This document shows positions 19,807 to 28,547 of a stretch of 64,000 bases of DNA, in pieces. A program made the translations under genes and the position numbers. The first letter of the stretch is position 1. The number at the start of each line of letters is the position of its first letter. The stretch covers positions 972,632 to 1,036,631 of the forward strand of contig NZ_CP046391.1 in the NCBI RefSeq assembly GCF_012790675.1. Reading direction: 5' to 3'. Under the pieces are notes generated by a model. The model made no database searches, was not told the DNA's origin, and saw only the letters and a program-made list of their open reading frames with translations. The DNA comes from Anaplasma platys. Lineage in GTDB: Bacteria; Pseudomonadota; Alphaproteobacteria; Rickettsiales; Anaplasmataceae.

Positions 19807-20611
19807 TAAAATTATCACGTATTTGTACGGCAAATTGGGCATACATCCGATAATAGGAGTAGAGCTGGAATTTTACCTTCGTGGTAAGAGTTCTGACTTT
19901 GATTTGCTACTGAAACAGCTTGCTCAGCAACTGGGGGCACTGCGCTTTACTATCAACAGCGAATATGGGGAGCATCAATACGAGCTACAGACATACCACA
20001 CCGAAAAGATTACTCAGTTACTAGTTAATCTAGAAGCTGCAAAAAAGCTTATGCAGAAAACTGCTAGGCTTTTCAATTGTGCTGTCGATTTTTCAGCAAA
20101 GCCCTATAAAACAAGTGCTGGAAGCGCCTTTCACGCACATGTCAACCTAGCTGACAAAGACATGCAGAACCTATTTTCCAGGGATAGCGAGGGAAATGTC
20201 TGTCCTACATTGCTCCATTGCATAGGAGGATTGTGCGCCTTCATGAAGAAGCATATGTTATACTTTGCTCCACGCGAGGAGTCATACTTGAGATATGCCA
20301 TTCCCGATATTCACACACCGTCTACTGTAAGCTGGGGAAGCAACAACAGAAGCGCTGCACTGCGCTTACCTGATACAACACTTGCACCAGAAAAGTGTCG
20401 CATAGAACACCGAGTTTCCGGAGCAGACTGTAACCCTAAAGCTGCAATCTCGGCAATCCTTTTCGGTATACTTCGTGGCCTTGAACAGCGGATCAGCCCT
20501 CCAGAAAAGGTATTCGGTATCGCCTCAGATCCTCAGTATCACCTTGAAAAACTGCCATTATCGCTGGAAGAAGCACGGGAGCTTGCTGCTCCTCTCAGAC
20601 TAAGTTTTTAA
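19799..20611 (+). CDS. Truncated glutamine synthetase-like protein
   Basis: A 270-residue protein that matches the catalytic part of class I glutamine synthetases: GVELEFYL (residues 20-27, metal-binding glutamates), GEHQYELQ (57-64), AGSAFHAHVNL (107-117, the GSGMHxH loop), SWGSNNRSAALRLP (178-191) and EHRVSGADCNP (203-213). The N-terminal beta-grasp domain of about 100 residues is missing and the whole is little over half the usual 450. Real glutamine synthetases need the beta-grasp domain to complete active sites between subunits, so this is unlikely to be a normal GlnA. It may ligate another amine, or act as a regulator. It overlaps pstC by 8 bases and is probably co-expressed with it. 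Confidence 0.8.
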   Translation: MLDKIITYLYGKLGIHPIIGVELEFYLRGKSSDFDLLLKQLAQQLGALRFTINSEYGEHQYELQTYHTEKITQLLVNLEAAKKLMQKTARLFNCAVDFSAKPYKTSAGSAFHAHVNLADKDMQNLFSRDSEGNVCPTLLHCIGGLCAFMKKHMLYFAPREESYLRYAIPDIHTPSTVSWGSNNRSAALRLPDTTLAPEKCRIEHRVSGADCNPKAAISAILFGILRGLEQRISPPEKVFGIASDPQYHLEKLPLSLEEARELAAPLRLSF

Positions 20612-20623
20612 AAGTAGCATTGT

Positions 20624-21415
20624 CTACAAACTAAGCTCCAACCCGTCATAAGCAACCACAGTCTTCTGATTTGGCAACTTCCCACGTAGGTACTCTGTAA
20701 TCTCTTGGTAGTCTATGTCATGACTCATGTGAGTTAACACAGCAATCTCCGGCCGCAGCTCTTTAATCCATTCCACACATAGGTCCACATGCGCGTGGGC
20801 GCCCACTTCTTGGTATCGAAGACATCCCAAAATCAGCACTTTCTTTTTACTGAGCATTTCCCACGATTCGCTGGGAAACCCTTTAACATCCGTGCAGTAC
20901 GCCACGGCATCATCGAAGATAAACCCATTACTATTTATTTCTCCATGACATTGCTTTATGGCAACAATCCCAAACTCACCGATTCTGAACTCAACATTAT
21001 GACGTACTGGATTAGCAATAAGATAGTGGCACTTCTTCCACGGCGCCCCTGGCTTACTAGGGATGAAAAGATAGGCGTGGCCTGATACGAGGAGAGCCAT
21101 AGTGCCAAAGTCACTGTACACAGGAATCACGTGACCACTTTTGGGGACAAATGCCTGCAGCTCGGAAATACCAGACGAATGATCTGCATGGCAGTGAGTA
21201 AACAAAACCGCATCCATAGCGCAAAAGTCCTGTTGCAAAGCTTGCTGCCGCAAATCAGGTGATGCATCGATTAGAATACGTGTTTGCCCTTTTTCAATAA
21301 GAGCAGAAGTTCTGGTCCTCTTGTTGCGGCTATCACTTGAGCAGCAAACCCGACAATCACACCCTACAGAAGGAACACCTACGGAAGACCCGCATCCAAG
21401 AACGGTAATTTTCAT
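20624..21415 (-). CDS. PhnP-like MBL-fold metal-dependent hydrolase
   Basis: A 263-residue metallo-beta-lactamase fold protein. It opens with VLGCGSSVGVP and a cysteine pair region (CDCRVC), as in the PhnP group, which binds a structural zinc there. The catalytic HxHxDH is HCHADH, followed by the downstream metal ligands in CHGEI, CTDVKG and LTHMSHD. PhnP itself is a cyclic phosphodiesterase in phosphonate use, but no other phn gene is present; many relatives are housekeeping phosphodiesterases of unknown substrate. It is convergent with the glutamine-synthetase-like gene, with 12 bases between. Confidence 0.88.
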   Translation of the reverse strand: MKITVLGCGSSVGVPSVGCDCRVCCSSDSRNKRTRTSALIEKGQTRILIDASPDLRQQALQQDFCAMDAVLFTHCHADHSSGISELQAFVPKSGHVIPVYSDFGTMALLVSGHAYLFIPSKPGAPWKKCHYLIANPVRHNVEFRIGEFGIVAIKQCHGEINSNGFIFDDAVAYCTDVKGFPSESWEMLSKKKVLILGCLRYQEVGAHAHVDLCVEWIKELRPEIAVLTHMSHDIDYQEITEYLRGKLPNQKTVVAYDGLELSL

Positions 21416-21545
21416 ACACTGTACTAACGCGCACCCTCAGAGGCATTGGCGAATAGTAACACCAACCCTTATACCCAGCAAGCGTTTGCTATTACACTCA
21501 GGAAACATGCACATTTTGTGAAGTACTCTCTCGTTCAGCTGCTGG

Positions 21546-22043
21546 TTAGCCTAATTTCTTCAAGTCTTCCTCCGAAAAGAAGATGCTCTTGATGCCTTCT
21601 ATCTCTTCTTTACGCATTCTTTTACTTACAGCCACAGAAATCTCCCTCACTGCATCTTCTCCAAGCTCCACTTCTTTTTTGACAAAGCTATTTCCAAACA
21701 CCCTATAGAAATTGCAAGTCTTCGCTTTGAGGCGAGCCACATCAGCAGGACGCACATTGCTACTTTTGGTAAAGAGCTGCACGATATAGTTCGAAACTAC
21801 ACTGAAGTTTTCACGTGATACATGGCATAGAGAAAACCCCGATTTGTCGCTTTCAGAATACTTGCAGCCTTTGCTGCTGGAGCCTAATACCTCATATACC
21901 ACCTTATCACCGGAAAATTTTGCCACACACCGGTAAGCGGAACAGTCCATCATTGCGTACAGTAGCCCTACACATTCCTCTCCTCTAGCATCCTGCACCA
22001 ACACTGCGACTAACAATAAAAATGCGTAGCCTACACCTCTCAT
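21546..22043 (-). CDS. Secreted six-cysteine protein of unknown function
   Basis: A 165-residue protein of no family I recognise. A signal peptide covers about residues 1-21 (hydrophobic YAFLLLVAVLV, then ARG|EE). Six cysteines (residues 24, 34, 39, 60, 73 and 110) lie in the mature part, an even number that suits three disulphides in the periplasm. The C-terminal third is charged and helical. The ATG overlaps the stop of the PilO-like gene (ATGA), so translation is coupled. In pilMNOP operons the next gene after pilO encodes a small periplasmic protein, PilP; the position matches, but I see no PilP sequence features and no lipobox. Confidence 0.8.
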   Translation of the reverse strand: MRGVGYAFLLLVAVLVQDARGEECVGLLYAMMDCSAYRCVAKFSGDKVVYEVLGSSSKGCKYSESDKSGFSLCHVSRENFSVVSNYIVQLFTKSSNVRPADVARLKAKTCNFYRVFGNSFVKKEVELGEDAVREISVAVSKRMRKEEIEGIKSIFFSEEDLKKLG

Positions 22044-22645
22044 ACGTATTTCCCCGATATATCGTACAGATCAAATACTATTGTCCCGCTTACGGTCGTC
22101 TTGAGTTCTCCTTGTCTATGTGCCGATATAACTTCCGGGGTTATTTCCCCATCTTTGTGAACCTCAAAAAGTTTCATGGCGATAAAACCCGGCACGTCAT
22201 ACTTTATTGCCTGCATCAACAGTACTGCATGTTTATCAGTCAACGCGGCAAACTTTATGCGCACATTGCTTGTGGAAACTTTGATATAACGCTTATCATA
22301 ATGCTCACTTACGTCTATCGGATTTGAAATTTTTATATCTTCCGCCACTACTCTATGCAAAGCACACAGCTGCCTAATCATTGAATCAAGGCTTACTGAT
22401 TCCCCCCTATGATTATCTGGGCGAACACGCCTGTTAAACTCCTGCAAGACAGAAAGACTATTGTTAAGCTTTACCTCATTCTTGTGGGCACTAACTATTT
22501 CGCTCCGCAGCTTTTCTACATATTTGCGCATGGAGCGCACCTGTTCTTCATGTTTGATACGAAAAAGATAAGTATCGTGCGACAGGGCCCCCAAACAAAA
22601 AAATATGAGCAATGCACCAAGCTGCACCAGATAGTACTTATGCAC
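22040..22645 (-). CDS. PilO/GspM-like inner-membrane protein
   Basis: A 201-residue protein with one N-terminal membrane helix (residues 6-22), a charged stretch of about 40 residues likely to be a coiled coil (HEEQVRSMRKYVEKL...), and a compact C-terminal alpha/beta domain ending VFDLYDI. This is the architecture of PilO and GspM, which have a short cytoplasmic end, a helix, a coiled coil and a ferredoxin-like periplasmic domain. There is no strong sequence match to claim by eye. It starts at a GTG with GGGGAGGAAA upstream, 11 bases after the PilM/N-like gene. Family membership is an inference from architecture and gene order. Confidence 0.72.
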   Translation of the reverse strand: MHKYYLVQLGALLIFFCLGALSHDTYLFRIKHEEQVRSMRKYVEKLRSEIVSAHKNEVKLNNSLSVLQEFNRRVRPDNHRGESVSLDSMIRQLCALHRVVAEDIKISNPIDVSEHYDKRYIKVSTSNVRIKFAALTDKHAVLLMQAIKYDVPGFIAMKLFEVHKDGEITPEVISAHRQGELKTTVSGTIVFDLYDISGKYV

Positions 22646-22656
22646 TTTCCTCCCCT

Positions 22657-24102
22657 TTATTCATATTCAAAACTCACCGTAAAACTCCCCGCTTGTTTCA
22701 GCGGAGCCGAAAAGTTTTTCACCTGATCATCCCCGAGGATTTCCCGCAATTTTTTATGAATGCTAGCGTTCTGCCCAGGCTTTACGTGCACACCAAGCTC
22801 TACCTTCACTCTAAAGTCATCGGTAATGTTCCACCAAAAGCCAGTCAATGTAAAAGTATCTCCAGCAAGCTTGCCCAATCTTGCCAGAAGATCTATAGGG
22901 TCTGTGCTAACGTTAGAGAGAGACCTGTAAAGATCTACTACATCATACATCTCGTTAATTCTTGAAAACTCTTGGTCGTTTCGTATACCTACAAGCTCCA
23001 TAGAAAGCCTGGTTGCCTCCATGCTTAGCTTGTCAGCAGCAATGTTACTCTTAAAAATGCCAACGGTGTTATAGATGTACAGAGACGCCACTAATGCTAT
23101 TGATGCTAAGGTGGGAACGACCGCAAATTTTTTGAATCTTGCCACCTTCTCTATCGCCAGCACTTTTTCCGTATGCAATACCTGTTTGAACTCACGCTGA
23201 CGCATTATTGAACACAAAACCGCAGTGTCGCAGTATTCACTGCTGACGCTGACACAGTCCTTCACCTTTAATACTTTCCCCAATTCGTACGGCGTAAAGA
23301 CGTTGATGTTTTCTTTTTTTAAATCAAAGGAAAGCAAACTCGACTTCACGCTCCCTGGCACCACCATGTACAATCCAAAGTCAGCGTTATCAACTTCTCC
23401 GTGGGAAACGGCGATTTCCCTTATGGTGTCTTGCACGCCGTGATAAACTTTACCAGCTATTATGTAGGGAAGGTCTCGTTCAGACTGCAGAATTGCTGTA
23501 GATTCTGAGGAAAACAACTTTCCTTCCCTGAGCACGATTTGCCTTAAATCTCCAGCCTTTGTGTATACTATAAGTACTATCCACTGATGCTTAGCGCCAT
23601 CTCTGTCTTCTAAACACTGTGCAACATGCAACAATTGCAGAGGAAGTAAAAGAACACCCCGAAAGCTGTTGGGCGCCTTCTCCATGACGAGGTTTATAAG
23701 ACTCCAAAACAGACCGTCCTCGATGTGGCTCTCCACTGATATGCAATTCAAGCGCGCATCTCCGCCCTCAAAAAAGCCAGAAACTGCCAATGTACAGCTA
23801 AACCCCTTCCTATCAACAAGGTTTGCAGATTTTTTGATTACAAAAAGACGAGAAAAGAAACCTTCTGCCCTGGGCACAGCCAACTGATTGTACGTCTGGC
23901 TAGAGTGGTCAAGAACTACGTAAAACCTTGCCTTTTTGTTGCTTGCTACAAACTCCTTTACTCGCTCCCACTCCTTACCTTGCGCGGAGCTCACAAAGTG
24001 CTTTCCTGCAACAGCGCCGTTATCAACATTGATTATGACGGCGCCATTATCCCCCACCAATGCGACTATGGCGCTGCTATAGCCCAAGCCAAAAAAACCC
24101 AT
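22657..24102 (-). CDS. PilM-PilN (GspL-like) fusion protein, cytoplasmic ASKHA-like domain plus periplasmic domain
   Basis: A 481-residue protein with one membrane helix near residues 326-346. The 320-residue N-terminal part looks like an actin-fold domain of the PilM/MshI/GspL kind: beta-rich, with YVVLDHSSQTYNQLAVPRA (61-79) and DLRQIVLREGKLF (185-197), the latter close in character to the RQVxLRxGRL stretch of MshI/PilM proteins. After the helix come a coiled segment and a domain ending in SFTVSFEYE, as in PilN or the periplasmic part of GspL. Such proteins form the inner-membrane platform of type IV pili or type II secretion. The match is by architecture and short motifs; the nucleotide-binding loops are degenerate. 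Confidence 0.72.
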   Translation of the reverse strand: MGFFGLGYSSAIVALVGDNGAVIINVDNGAVAGKHFVSSAQGKEWERVKEFVASNKKARFYVVLDHSSQTYNQLAVPRAEGFFSRLFVIKKSANLVDRKGFSCTLAVSGFFEGGDARLNCISVESHIEDGLFWSLINLVMEKAPNSFRGVLLLPLQLLHVAQCLEDRDGAKHQWIVLIVYTKAGDLRQIVLREGKLFSSESTAILQSERDLPYIIAGKVYHGVQDTIREIAVSHGEVDNADFGLYMVVPGSVKSSLLSFDLKKENINVFTPYELGKVLKVKDCVSVSSEYCDTAVLCSIMRQREFKQVLHTEKVLAIEKVARFKKFAVVPTLASIALVASLYIYNTVGIFKSNIAADKLSMEATRLSMELVGIRNDQEFSRINEMYDVVDLYRSLSNVSTDPIDLLARLGKLAGDTFTLTGFWWNITDDFRVKVELGVHVKPGQNASIHKKLREILGDDQVKNFSAPLKQAGSFTVSFEYE

Positions 24103-24189
24103 CTACTATCACCACCACATCTACCCAACAAGACAGAACTAGACCGGGTGGCGAGAGTGTATGTAAAAAACCTTAACGTTAGCTAAAAC

Positions 24190-26814
24190 TCATAGTCCAC
24201 TTGTATACGTGCGCCCCACACGAGGAGACGATGTATCTATTTCATCGAGGGCAACACTGGGAACAGCGCGAGTAGACCTGCCCCTTGGAGTAACTAATTC
24301 ATGCGATTCTTCGTTTCTGTGTCTTCCTGTATCGTCATGCATGTTATCATAATAGTCTCTAGTAAGTATGAAACTGCCAGTCTTCCACTTGATATATAAA
24401 AATGTGCACGATACCAACGCTATGGCTATTGCGAAAAAAACCAACCCTGCGCACGCCAACACCGGTGGCACGGCATCTAAAAATCCCTCCGTTGGCTCCA
24501 GTTCATCCGTTATTTGCGGTACCGTGCTCCCATTCGTAGAATTGCCTGGGTGCTCCATAATTTTGCTGCCGTTTACCCAAGATTCGTTGTGAAATGAACT
24601 CACATTTATATTCACGGTATTGAACCCGCTAGACTCATGGTTGCTGCTCGCACAGTCCTTAGAGTTACATAATCTCAGTTCCTCCAGTCGAGGTGCACCC
24701 TTTTTGCTCACTGGCGAATATAAGTCTTCGGCCCCTGCATTTAGCCCATTCAAAAGCCCTGCATCCCCAACGGAATCTTCAATTTGCGCCCTATATCCGC
24801 CAGCTAGTTGCTGCTGCCCGGCTCTTTTCTCATCCACGCCTGCTGCGTTGCTAACACCTGCGTGAATGCCAGGTTGTCTTTTCTCAGGTGTATGCTTTTT
24901 TCCACCTGAAGCATAAGGCTTGTTTGTCGTACGCCTATACATTGCAGCATCTGCCTGGCCATAACCAGGCGTGTGACGCATAACATTTTGCTCCTTGGCA
25001 ACTTCTCTACTAGTGGATCTAATTACGATATCGTGCTCCGTCGCTCTTGCCAGGCTGTTTTCCGTCACTGCCTTCACGTCAGATTTCATCTCATCACTTC
25101 GCACCTTATCCAGGCTTACTTCATCACCCGTCTCTTCTATCGCAATATCACTGCTAATGGTCTCAACAGTGATGCCCTTTCTGGAGGAAACAGGAATGCC
25201 TCGTAGCTGCCCACAGAGAATCATGGTTTCTTTTCTCGTTCTCGAAGATTTTTGCCGATCAGTTATAGATTCTATATTCTCTCCATAAACAGCCTCGATA
25301 AATTCTGTCTCATCAACGCCCGAATAGTTGCGAGCAACGACCGACAGCGTCCTCCGATCCCATGTACCAAGCTTGCTCAGGTCTCCGACATTAACTGTGT
25401 ACAAGTGAATATTTGATTTCCCCCTCTCAGTGACCGCAACCTCGGCTCTACCTGAACCAATGCTCCTAACATTGAGCGACAAAGCGGGAAAATCGATCAC
25501 CGCTATGTTTTCGATGACACAATACGTGCCGCGGTCAAAGGTAACTACCCCCAGGACACTCCTGTTTCTTCTACCGGCGCGTGCAATATAAAACATACAG
25601 TGTAGCTCCCCTAGGATAACGTTGTTGACTTTCTCGACAACTGAATCTTTTGATAATATCGCGGCAGTGGAATCTATATTGCACATCCTAGTGTCTACAA
25701 GACATCTTTCGGTTCCAAAAATTGCAGTGGTATTATAAAGGGATCTAAAAGAGCCAATACTTGCGCTATGGGCTTTGTATATATCTGCGTATCCTTCTTG
25801 CGCAAATACTAGGTAATTACCTATGTAAGTGAGAGACAAAGCGTCATCCCCTATATCCCACACTACTAAGTGCTCAGGCCGCGTAGGTTGGCTTCCACCC
25901 CACCTACAAAACAAATATCCACTATCATCTCTCTTGATGCTCCTAGGCATAATAAGGTCGAGGGTTTCATTTGAAAATTTCCAGGCGAAGTACCCCTGAT
26001 TAAGAACTTGAACGCGCCTATCGCCTTTAGCCTTTCCAACAACTATAATGTCCCCAGATTCGTCTCTGATGATGCCCAAAGGACCCTGATACTTAATGTC
26101 GACAGCACTTTTCATTCTAAAGTTACGCTCGCTAATAGCGGCGTTGGAATTGTGCCCGGTTAGTTCTACAGCATATTCCTTAATCTCCAGGACTGAGCCT
26201 CCCCTTAATGCCATTCTGATGCCCATGTCAGGCTCGATAAACGCAAAAGCAATCAAATGTGTCGAGCCATTATCAGTGCTGGTAAACACTGGCGCATGAT
26301 ATCGAATCTGCTCCTCTGAGAAAGGTACAGTATTAACTCTTATTGCTGGACGCTCGTTTAACGCCGAACTCCACAGAAAAAGGTAATACCCGCTGTCAGG
26401 ATCGTCTTGCTGATAGTAAGTGCAAAATCCCTTTCCTTGCGCCACCCAAAACCGTGCATTTATCCCCTGAAGGCATCCAGGCTGCACACTTTTGCTTTTC
26501 CCCAAGGTATTAGCAGCACTTCTCCCCTTTATACTCAAACCCGAACCAACAGACTTGCCTGTTGCTCTAATGCCGCGCCCGCGTTCTTCTGCTAATGATG
26601 CAGCAATATGATAGAGCTTTTTCCCCTCCTCTTTCCAGCCTTCCTTATCCTCATTTTCGCGTACATTATCAGTCCAAGCAGTATCACTTTCTAACTTTCC
26701 AAACACTTCGTTTGGTTCCGTGTTTTCAGACTCGCTTTCAGTAACTTTAAGCCCTATATAGCCTGCAAGCGCACGAATATTCTTGCCCACATCGCCAATT
26801 TTTGATTTCCACAT
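24190..26814 (-). CDS. Large single-pass membrane protein of unknown family
   Basis: An 874-residue protein I do not recognise. There is no signal peptide. Residues 1-110 are charged and look partly disordered. About 110-540 is rich in predicted beta strands with recurrent YLFxW/VVWDIGD-like stretches, which could be a propeller, though no clear repeat unit is seen. Residues 540-780 are low-complexity and rich in S, T, E and N. A membrane helix follows at about 783-808, then a 66-residue polar tail. Positive residues (KWKTG) directly follow the helix, which would put the tail inside and 780 residues outside without a signal peptide; topology is therefore unclear. It heads the pilin-platform-like cluster, with an 87-base gap to the next gene. 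Confidence 0.8.
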   Translation of the reverse strand: MWKSKIGDVGKNIRALAGYIGLKVTESESENTEPNEVFGKLESDTAWTDNVRENEDKEGWKEEGKKLYHIAASLAEERGRGIRATGKSVGSGLSIKGRSAANTLGKSKSVQPGCLQGINARFWVAQGKGFCTYYQQDDPDSGYYLFLWSSALNERPAIRVNTVPFSEEQIRYHAPVFTSTDNGSTHLIAFAFIEPDMGIRMALRGGSVLEIKEYAVELTGHNSNAAISERNFRMKSAVDIKYQGPLGIIRDESGDIIVVGKAKGDRRVQVLNQGYFAWKFSNETLDLIMPRSIKRDDSGYLFCRWGGSQPTRPEHLVVWDIGDDALSLTYIGNYLVFAQEGYADIYKAHSASIGSFRSLYNTTAIFGTERCLVDTRMCNIDSTAAILSKDSVVEKVNNVILGELHCMFYIARAGRRNRSVLGVVTFDRGTYCVIENIAVIDFPALSLNVRSIGSGRAEVAVTERGKSNIHLYTVNVGDLSKLGTWDRRTLSVVARNYSGVDETEFIEAVYGENIESITDRQKSSRTRKETMILCGQLRGIPVSSRKGITVETISSDIAIEETGDEVSLDKVRSDEMKSDVKAVTENSLARATEHDIVIRSTSREVAKEQNVMRHTPGYGQADAAMYRRTTNKPYASGGKKHTPEKRQPGIHAGVSNAAGVDEKRAGQQQLAGGYRAQIEDSVGDAGLLNGLNAGAEDLYSPVSKKGAPRLEELRLCNSKDCASSNHESSGFNTVNINVSSFHNESWVNGSKIMEHPGNSTNGSTVPQITDELEPTEGFLDAVPPVLACAGLVFFAIAIALVSCTFLYIKWKTGSFILTRDYYDNMHDDTGRHRNEESHELVTPRGRSTRAVPSVALDEIDTSSPRVGRTYTSGL

Positions 26815-27018
26815 TGCACAGCACCCAATATTTTAGGCGAAAGTATTAATTTTTTAATCAAAAAGCAACCTTAAAAAACTGTTTGCGCGTGGATGAGTTG
26901 CAAAACCTCAGCAGTTGATCACGTGAGGTCAAACACCGCCAACGTGAAGCAAAATTACATTGCCAACATTAGTGATTTTCAATATCATGCAGAAATTTTT
27001 CGTATTTCGTGTTCTCTT

Positions 27019-28425
27019 ATGGATGAGTTTGATTTTGTGGTGATTGGTAGTGGGCCAGGCGGCTATGTTGCGGCGATTCGTGCCGCCCAACACGGCCACA
27101 CAGTAGCAATAGTAGAACGCGAAGCAAATCTCGGCGGTGTATGCCTTAACTGGGGCTGCATACCTACTAAGTCACTGCTAAAATCAGCTGAGCTGTATAA
27201 GAAACTACAAACCGCTGACCAGTTTGGCATAATCACTGCTGGTAAAATACAGGTAGATCTAGAAAAAGTGGTGGCGCATTCCAGGGCTGCTGTTAAAAAG
27301 CTGAACTACGGCGTGGCATCTTTGATGAAGAAGTATGGCATTACCGTAATAACCGGGACTGCTACACTAATGGGCACCAGCAAAATTCAAGTCGCTGGCA
27401 CCAGGAATGTCGTAACCACCATAGCTGCACAACATATTATCCTAGCCACCGGCAGTAAACCTAGACTGCTTCCTGAACTCGATGCTAACCTGGTCTGGAC
27501 AGCTAAAGACGCTATGGTTCCCCAAGAACTACCTAAGTCACTACTAATCGTCGGAAGTGGCGCTATCGGCATCGAATTTGCTAGTTTTTATTCGACTCTT
27601 GGCAGTAAGGTGACCATTGTCGAAATGCGGGACCGTATTTTGCCACTTGAAGACCACGATATCTCCGATGCAATGTGCAAGACTCTCAGAGCTCACGGCG
27701 TGGATATTATGCTCAACAGTTCCGTTAAAAAACTGCGGAAACATTCTTCGGGCATAGTCGCAGAAGTTAACGGCTCTACTGGCGACGTTGTGTGTGACAA
27801 GGTAATCTGCGCCATTGGCGTCGTGCCTAATTCGGCAGACCTTGGTTTAAATAATACCAAGGCACAGCTTGACAGTCGTGGGTTTATTATTACCGACGAG
27901 CACTGCGCTACAGCGGAGCCTGGTCTATATGCCATCGGCGACGTGGCAGGGCCACCTTGTTTGGCACATAAAGCTAGTCATGAGGCAATAATCTGCGTTG
28001 AAAGCATTGCAGCACGTGAAGGTAAATTCAGCGGACACGTGGCTAAACTTAATAAGATCAATATTCCCAGCTGCATTTATTCGATACCGCAGGTGGCTAG
28101 TATCGGATTCACCGAACTACAAGCCAAGGAACAAGGTTTGGATTACCAGGTGGGTATATCCCGTGCTTATAGCAACGGCAAAGCCATAGTTTCTGGCTCT
28201 GACAATGGCTTTGTGAAAGTTATAATTTCTCCTGCCACCGGAGAGTTATTAGGCGCACACATGCTAGGCGATGAAGTCACCGAGATGATTAATGGCTTTA
28301 TTGTTGGCAGACAACTTGAAGCTACGGACGTCGACTTTGCACATACCATCTTCCCGCACCCCACTGTCTCAGAAATGATGCACTCGGCAATACTAAGTGC
28401 TTGGGACCAGCCGCTTGATTGCTAG
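27019..28425 (+). CDS. lpdA: Dihydrolipoamide dehydrogenase (E3)
   Basis: A 468-residue flavoprotein disulphide reductase. FAD-binding GSGPGGYVAA lies at residues 10-19, the redox-active disulphide at Cys42 and Cys47 (VCLNWGCIPTK), the NAD-binding GSGAIGIEFAS in the middle, and the C-terminal dimer motif HTIFPHPTVSE with the catalytic His-Glu pair. It regenerates lipoamide in pyruvate or 2-oxoglutarate dehydrogenase. The frame is open back to an ATG at 26893, 42 codons upstream, but the family N-terminus is MDEFDFVVIGSGPGG, so 27019 is preferred. Many Rickettsiales carry two lpd copies, one per complex; which this is cannot be told. Confidence 0.95.
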   Translation: MDEFDFVVIGSGPGGYVAAIRAAQHGHTVAIVEREANLGGVCLNWGCIPTKSLLKSAELYKKLQTADQFGIITAGKIQVDLEKVVAHSRAAVKKLNYGVASLMKKYGITVITGTATLMGTSKIQVAGTRNVVTTIAAQHIILATGSKPRLLPELDANLVWTAKDAMVPQELPKSLLIVGSGAIGIEFASFYSTLGSKVTIVEMRDRILPLEDHDISDAMCKTLRAHGVDIMLNSSVKKLRKHSSGIVAEVNGSTGDVVCDKVICAIGVVPNSADLGLNNTKAQLDSRGFIITDEHCATAEPGLYAIGDVAGPPCLAHKASHEAIICVESIAAREGKFSGHVAKLNKINIPSCIYSIPQVASIGFTELQAKEQGLDYQVGISRAYSNGKAIVSGSDNGFVKVIISPATGELLGAHMLGDEVTEMINGFIVGRQLEATDVDFAHTIFPHPTVSEMMHSAILSAWDQPLDC

Positions 28426-28547
28426 AGTTATTTGTTAGCTAAAAGCTTGAAACTACCCACACAACACGCATAGCCACGTTTAAGTGCCCGGCCGCAACGT
28501 CACATCTTAAAAACGCAAACGTATACAGCAACGCTACTCAACAACTA

